IMG/VR virus record: IMGVR_UViG_3300043409_001213
Span: 1 to 25,047 of that record
Reading direction: 5' to 3' (one strand)
Source of the DNA: a virus
DNA: 25,047 nt
A program made the translations under genes and the position numbers. The notes beneath the pieces were generated by a model. That model saw only the letters and a list, made by a program, of their open reading frames with translations, had not been told where the DNA came from and did no database searches. Each line of letters begins with the position of its first letter. Position 1 is the first letter of the stretch. Shown here piece after piece: positions 23,101-25,047 of the stretch.

Positions 23101-25047
23101 TTGCACAGCCTCTAGCAACGACATCTCTGACGATTAATCCGTCGAGTGTTTTCAATTACCTCGGATCTCTCTCGTTGTCTCCCGCAGGGGATTATTGGTT
23201 TGACTCAGGTATCACTCCATCAGTCAAGGTCAATGTTGATGGCGAAAACGATGCATGGCAGTCTGGTGAAGGATTTGGTTCGCAATGGAACGATTGGGAA
23301 TCTCTTTGGTATGGGCGTGAGATTGCAAATGAAGCAAATACCAAGCAAAACAGCCCAACCAAGAACTCGATTGTTGCGGGAACAAAGGGTCTGAGCCTCG
23401 GCAACACCTTCAAGTCGGGCGTTCCAGAGGGCATTAAGCGCAAGTCGGCATCGAAGATCATTAATAAAAATGTTGTTCCGTTCATGCGTGATCAGGAGAT
23501 CACAATGAATGCGAAGGGCTTGAAGCCAAACACCAAGTTTTATGTGTTTGTTGACGATCTTGACATCACAGCGTTTTGTACGGGTGGTTCGCAGATCACT
23601 TCGGCCAAGGGAGAGGTGAGTAATCTTCGCTACCTGATGAATCAGGACACAGAGAATGATCTGTTGACAGGTCGGCGTGTGTTCCGAATCACAGATAGTA
23701 TCACAAACACTCCATCAAACACGACTATGGCAGCAGATGCCATCTTCAACTCGGCGGGGTCGGTTGATACTCTTGCAGAGGACAACATTCTTGCTACTCG
23801 TTCCGCAGAGATTCGCCGCCGAACGGTCAATTCGAACAAGGTTCAATCCAATCTTATCGAATTACTCTCAACCGATTTCTTCGGGTTCGTGGAGCCATTG
23901 AGCCAAACCTTCTATGTTGATCCTGTCAAGTATCCTGACGGAATCTATGTGAAGAAGATCGGGATTGCATTCTCGGCTAAAGATACGAACGGAAACACAC
24001 CTGTCATGGTGATGCTCAAGCCGACACTTTCAGGCTACCCACACCCATCGAAGATTCTTCCGTTCGGACAATCAACCGTCTATGCGGAAGACATCACAAC
24101 AAGTGAAGATGGATCTATCGAGACGCTGTTCTCATTCTCAAGTCCGATCTATCTTCTTTCGGGAAATGAATACGCAGTTTCGCTGATCACCAATAGCAGC
24201 AGTTTCGCTGTGTTTGGCGCAGCCATCGGCAATGAAATTATTCGGCTGTCTGAAGGAGAAATCGCAAAGAAGGCAACAAAGCAACCTGCCATCCGCAGTT
24301 TGTTCCTGCCGCAAAACTCAGGCTCCTTGACCAAGAAGGACACGGATTGTCTCAAGTTCTCGGTGCATCTGTGTAAGTTTTCACCACAATCTGGAAATAT
24401 GACTTACGAAAATAGTCGTGAGACATATGCAACCGACACGAACTTCGATGTCATGCGTTTGAATGTGAACCATATCACCCCATCAAACACAACAGTCAAT
24501 GTCAGCGAACGAGGATTGGTTGGTGACATTGGTGGATCGTTCATATCATCACAACCAAACAAGAACATTGATCGACCAACAAATCGTTCAAACCGAACGA
24601 AAACGGCGGCATCGAAATTCTCTGAGGTGACCATCAACATGGTGGGCAATTCTTATGTTTCTCCTGTGGTTGATTTGCAGACTTCCCACTACACCGTGAT
24701 CAGCAATCAGATCAACAACAACTCAGTTCTTGGAACAAACAATGAACTGTTCCCAACCAATCTTGGAGCAACTGCACCAAGCGAAGCACGGTACATCACC
24801 AAGCAAGTGACACTTGAGCCTGGATTTGAGGCAACTGACATCCATGTGCAAATGTCTCTCTGTAATCCCTATGAATCAAGCATCCAAGTTTTCATTCGAC
24901 CTCTTCCTGTGGGAGAATCTGATCACAGTAGCATTGGTTACACTCAGTTGACCGCAAATGATTCGGGGTACTCACAGAACACAGATGATTTCCGTGAGGT
25001 GTCGTTCACAACATTAACGAGTTTGTCGAAGTTCCGTGCCTTCGCTA
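20187..25047 (+). CDS. Giant DUF4815-like baseplate/tail structural protein (runs off window)
   Basis: The frame is open from ATG 20187 to the window end, giving 1620 residues with no stop. I checked the reading frame at several points along it. The N-terminus matches the DUF4815-type opening of T4-like marine phage structural proteins: MPSYIPELFNTDPYYDDFNE, FLRIMFRPGYGVQARELTQM and QTLLQNQIERFGGHVFEEGS. At about residues 1236-1290 is a VEPLSQTFYVD block followed by GIYVKKIGIAFSAKD, another element shared by such proteins. The last residues in the window still look like beta structure (TLTSLSKFRAFA). Its place after gp8 suggests an outer baseplate or fibre-attachment part, as gp9/gp10/gp11 in T4. 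The ribosome site is AAGGTAAGAAG, 4-14 bases upstream. Confidence 0.85.
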   Translation, partial: MPSYIPELFNTDPYYDDFNENKKFLRIMFRPGYGVQARELTQMQTLLQNQIERFGGHVFEEGSMVLDGKITVNSLRYARVTGLSGTSDITDFIGTVIGSPDRASGKIVYAEMGYTSSSVDNIPVIFYEHLEGGTGFVWGDMIGGTAPNGTYLTASLTGATSGSLPSVGGNALVVSVDRGVRFVEGFFVLNDRQSMGSYSLSGDVGSEVRVYETPTTRLGFDVNKTFMQSEEDGTLNDPAFGSYNYNAPGADRFLIDLNISQKTFDPTDTSTTDNFARKDFIEFLRLVDGSPIKIEKYPDYAALEDTLARRTYDESGNYTVRPFEVNLQNGPGATSDGTTGNLLAELEPGKAYVFGYEFETQGITRLPLSVARGDDHVRTIDDKYFNRSLGPYCRVQFTGLSASLTAHVGLEEEQTVYISRGATGTAQNQIGTARLRWIEPYTASVYNLHLFNVEMSGTASFDEATRLFLSPTGSTHAFSLTGSDGLINLQNGNLLYEFPTGTRGKTVSDASYAIGGFFEVTIGAGEFSTMGIVGGNGVSRGTLNVTDYTLSSTDVSFSVPADYTSLPDGDIMAFNRNGVAIGGTAFRTSTQQLDLTLSGNGVTNGEKIFIVASIDVNSVAFPHSRRDKTKITEEITYGAAGFTGTFQGLTSDQYGNTVLYLAGKVDAVEVLSITGTKDTPIQLSQYFAFDSGQRDNLYDWSRLVLSVGVTGVTGPYQATVVRYERAGDRGPFTVDSYPSPYSDIPTYISKTTGKSYDLADVVDFRPDRGPSGNIVGNPWFPINTAANDQLFSYQHYLSRTDKIVLTRDRAFNVIKGIPSLDGQTPPDDPNAMTLYTVTMNPYTFNAKDTSIRFVENKRYTMRDIGELEKRIEAVEYYTTLTLLEQEAKSLSIVDASNIEIPKKGILVDQFKGHNIGDVTNSMYASAVDFERNELRPAFTSRVFGLTGPIGTIGLTSSGDGILTLQYTTSADIAQPLATTSLTINPSSVFNYLGSLSLSPAGDYWFDSGITPSVKVNVDGENDAWQSGEGFGSQWNDWESLWYGREIANEANTKQNSPTKNSIVAGTKGLSLGNTFKSGVPEGIKRKSASKIINKNVVPFMRDQEITMNAKGLKPNTKFYVFVDDLDITAFCTGGSQITSAKGEVSNLRYLMNQDTENDLLTGRRVFRITDSITNTPSNTTMAADAIFNSAGSVDTLAEDNILATRSAEIRRRTVNSNKVQSNLIELLSTDFFGFVEPLSQTFYVDPVKYPDGIYVKKIGIAFSAKDTNGNTPVMVMLKPTLSGYPHPSKILPFGQSTVYAEDITTSEDGSIETLFSFSSPIYLLSGNEYAVSLITNSSSFAVFGAAIGNEIIRLSEGEIAKKATKQPAIRSLFLPQNSGSLTKKDTDCLKFSVHLCKFSPQSGNMTYENSRETYATDTNFDVMRLNVNHITPSNTTVNVSERGLVGDIGGSFISSQPNKNIDRPTNRSNRTKTAASKFSEVTINMVGNSYVSPVVDLQTSHYTVISNQINNNSVLGTNNELFPTNLGATAPSEARYITKQVTLEPGFEATDIHVQMSLCNPYESSIQVFIRPLPVGESDHSSIGYTQLTANDSGYSQNTDDFREVSFTTLTSLSKFRAFA

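Noticed and set aside
1-25047. tRNA genes, CRISPR arrays, insertion sequences, attachment sites and clear rho-independent terminators
   Set aside because: None was found by eye; intergenic space is nearly absent and no gap exceeds about 50 bases.

Overview
The window is part of the virion-assembly cluster of a T4-like myovirus (contractile tail). Nearly every base is coding and the genes abut or overlap. Recognisable families are the T4 tail tube cap and initiator (gp48, gp54), the hub proteins (gp26, gp27-like, gp5-like), the wedge proteins (gp53, gp25, gp6, gp7-like, gp8-like), a PAAR spike tip and the gp4 head-completion nuclease. A gp5 without lysozyme, the very long gp7/gp8 counterparts and the DUF4815-type giant protein resemble marine T4-like phages such as cyanophages. 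The host cannot be told from the sequence. No integrase, tRNA, insertion sequence or CRISPR array was seen.

There are two divergent blocks. The minus-strand block runs leftward from about 4395: gp4-like nuclease, a conserved 201-residue virion-cluster protein, gp54, gp26, a small 54-codon frame, then a tape-measure-like protein that leaves the window at base 1. The plus-strand block runs rightward from 4445: gp48, gp53, gp27-like hub, gp5-like spike, a hypothetical protein, a putative Ig-domain protein, PAAR tip, a membrane-anchored GAF-like protein, gp25, gp6, a 1446-residue gp7-like protein, a 776-residue gp8-like protein, and a giant protein that leaves the window at 25047. The 50-base divergent gap holds a T4-type late promoter (TATAAATA) on the minus strand and a related CTAAATAC box on the plus strand. 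The same CTAAATACGAA string recurs just before the gp8-like gene.

Together the genes describe one machine. gp27/gp5/PAAR form the central spike and hub. gp53/gp25/gp6/gp7/gp8 build the wedges. gp54 and gp48 start and cap the tube, whose length the tape measure sets. gp4 finishes the head.

The most notable observations are these. (1) gp26 ends in a perfect -1 slippery heptamer (TTTTTTC) directly before its stop, and the following small frame is in the -1 register, just upstream of the tape-measure-like gene; this suggests a G/GT-type tail-chaperone frameshift. (2) The gp4-like gene has conserved N-terminal sequence but no ATG, GTG or TTG at its proper start; an AUC codon sits 5 bases after a strong ribosome-binding site. 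(3) Two late-type promoter boxes lie so close to start codons that the transcripts should be leaderless or nearly so. (4) The gp7-like protein carries eight tandem six-cysteine repeats. (5) A membrane-anchored GAF-like protein is embedded among the baseplate genes.
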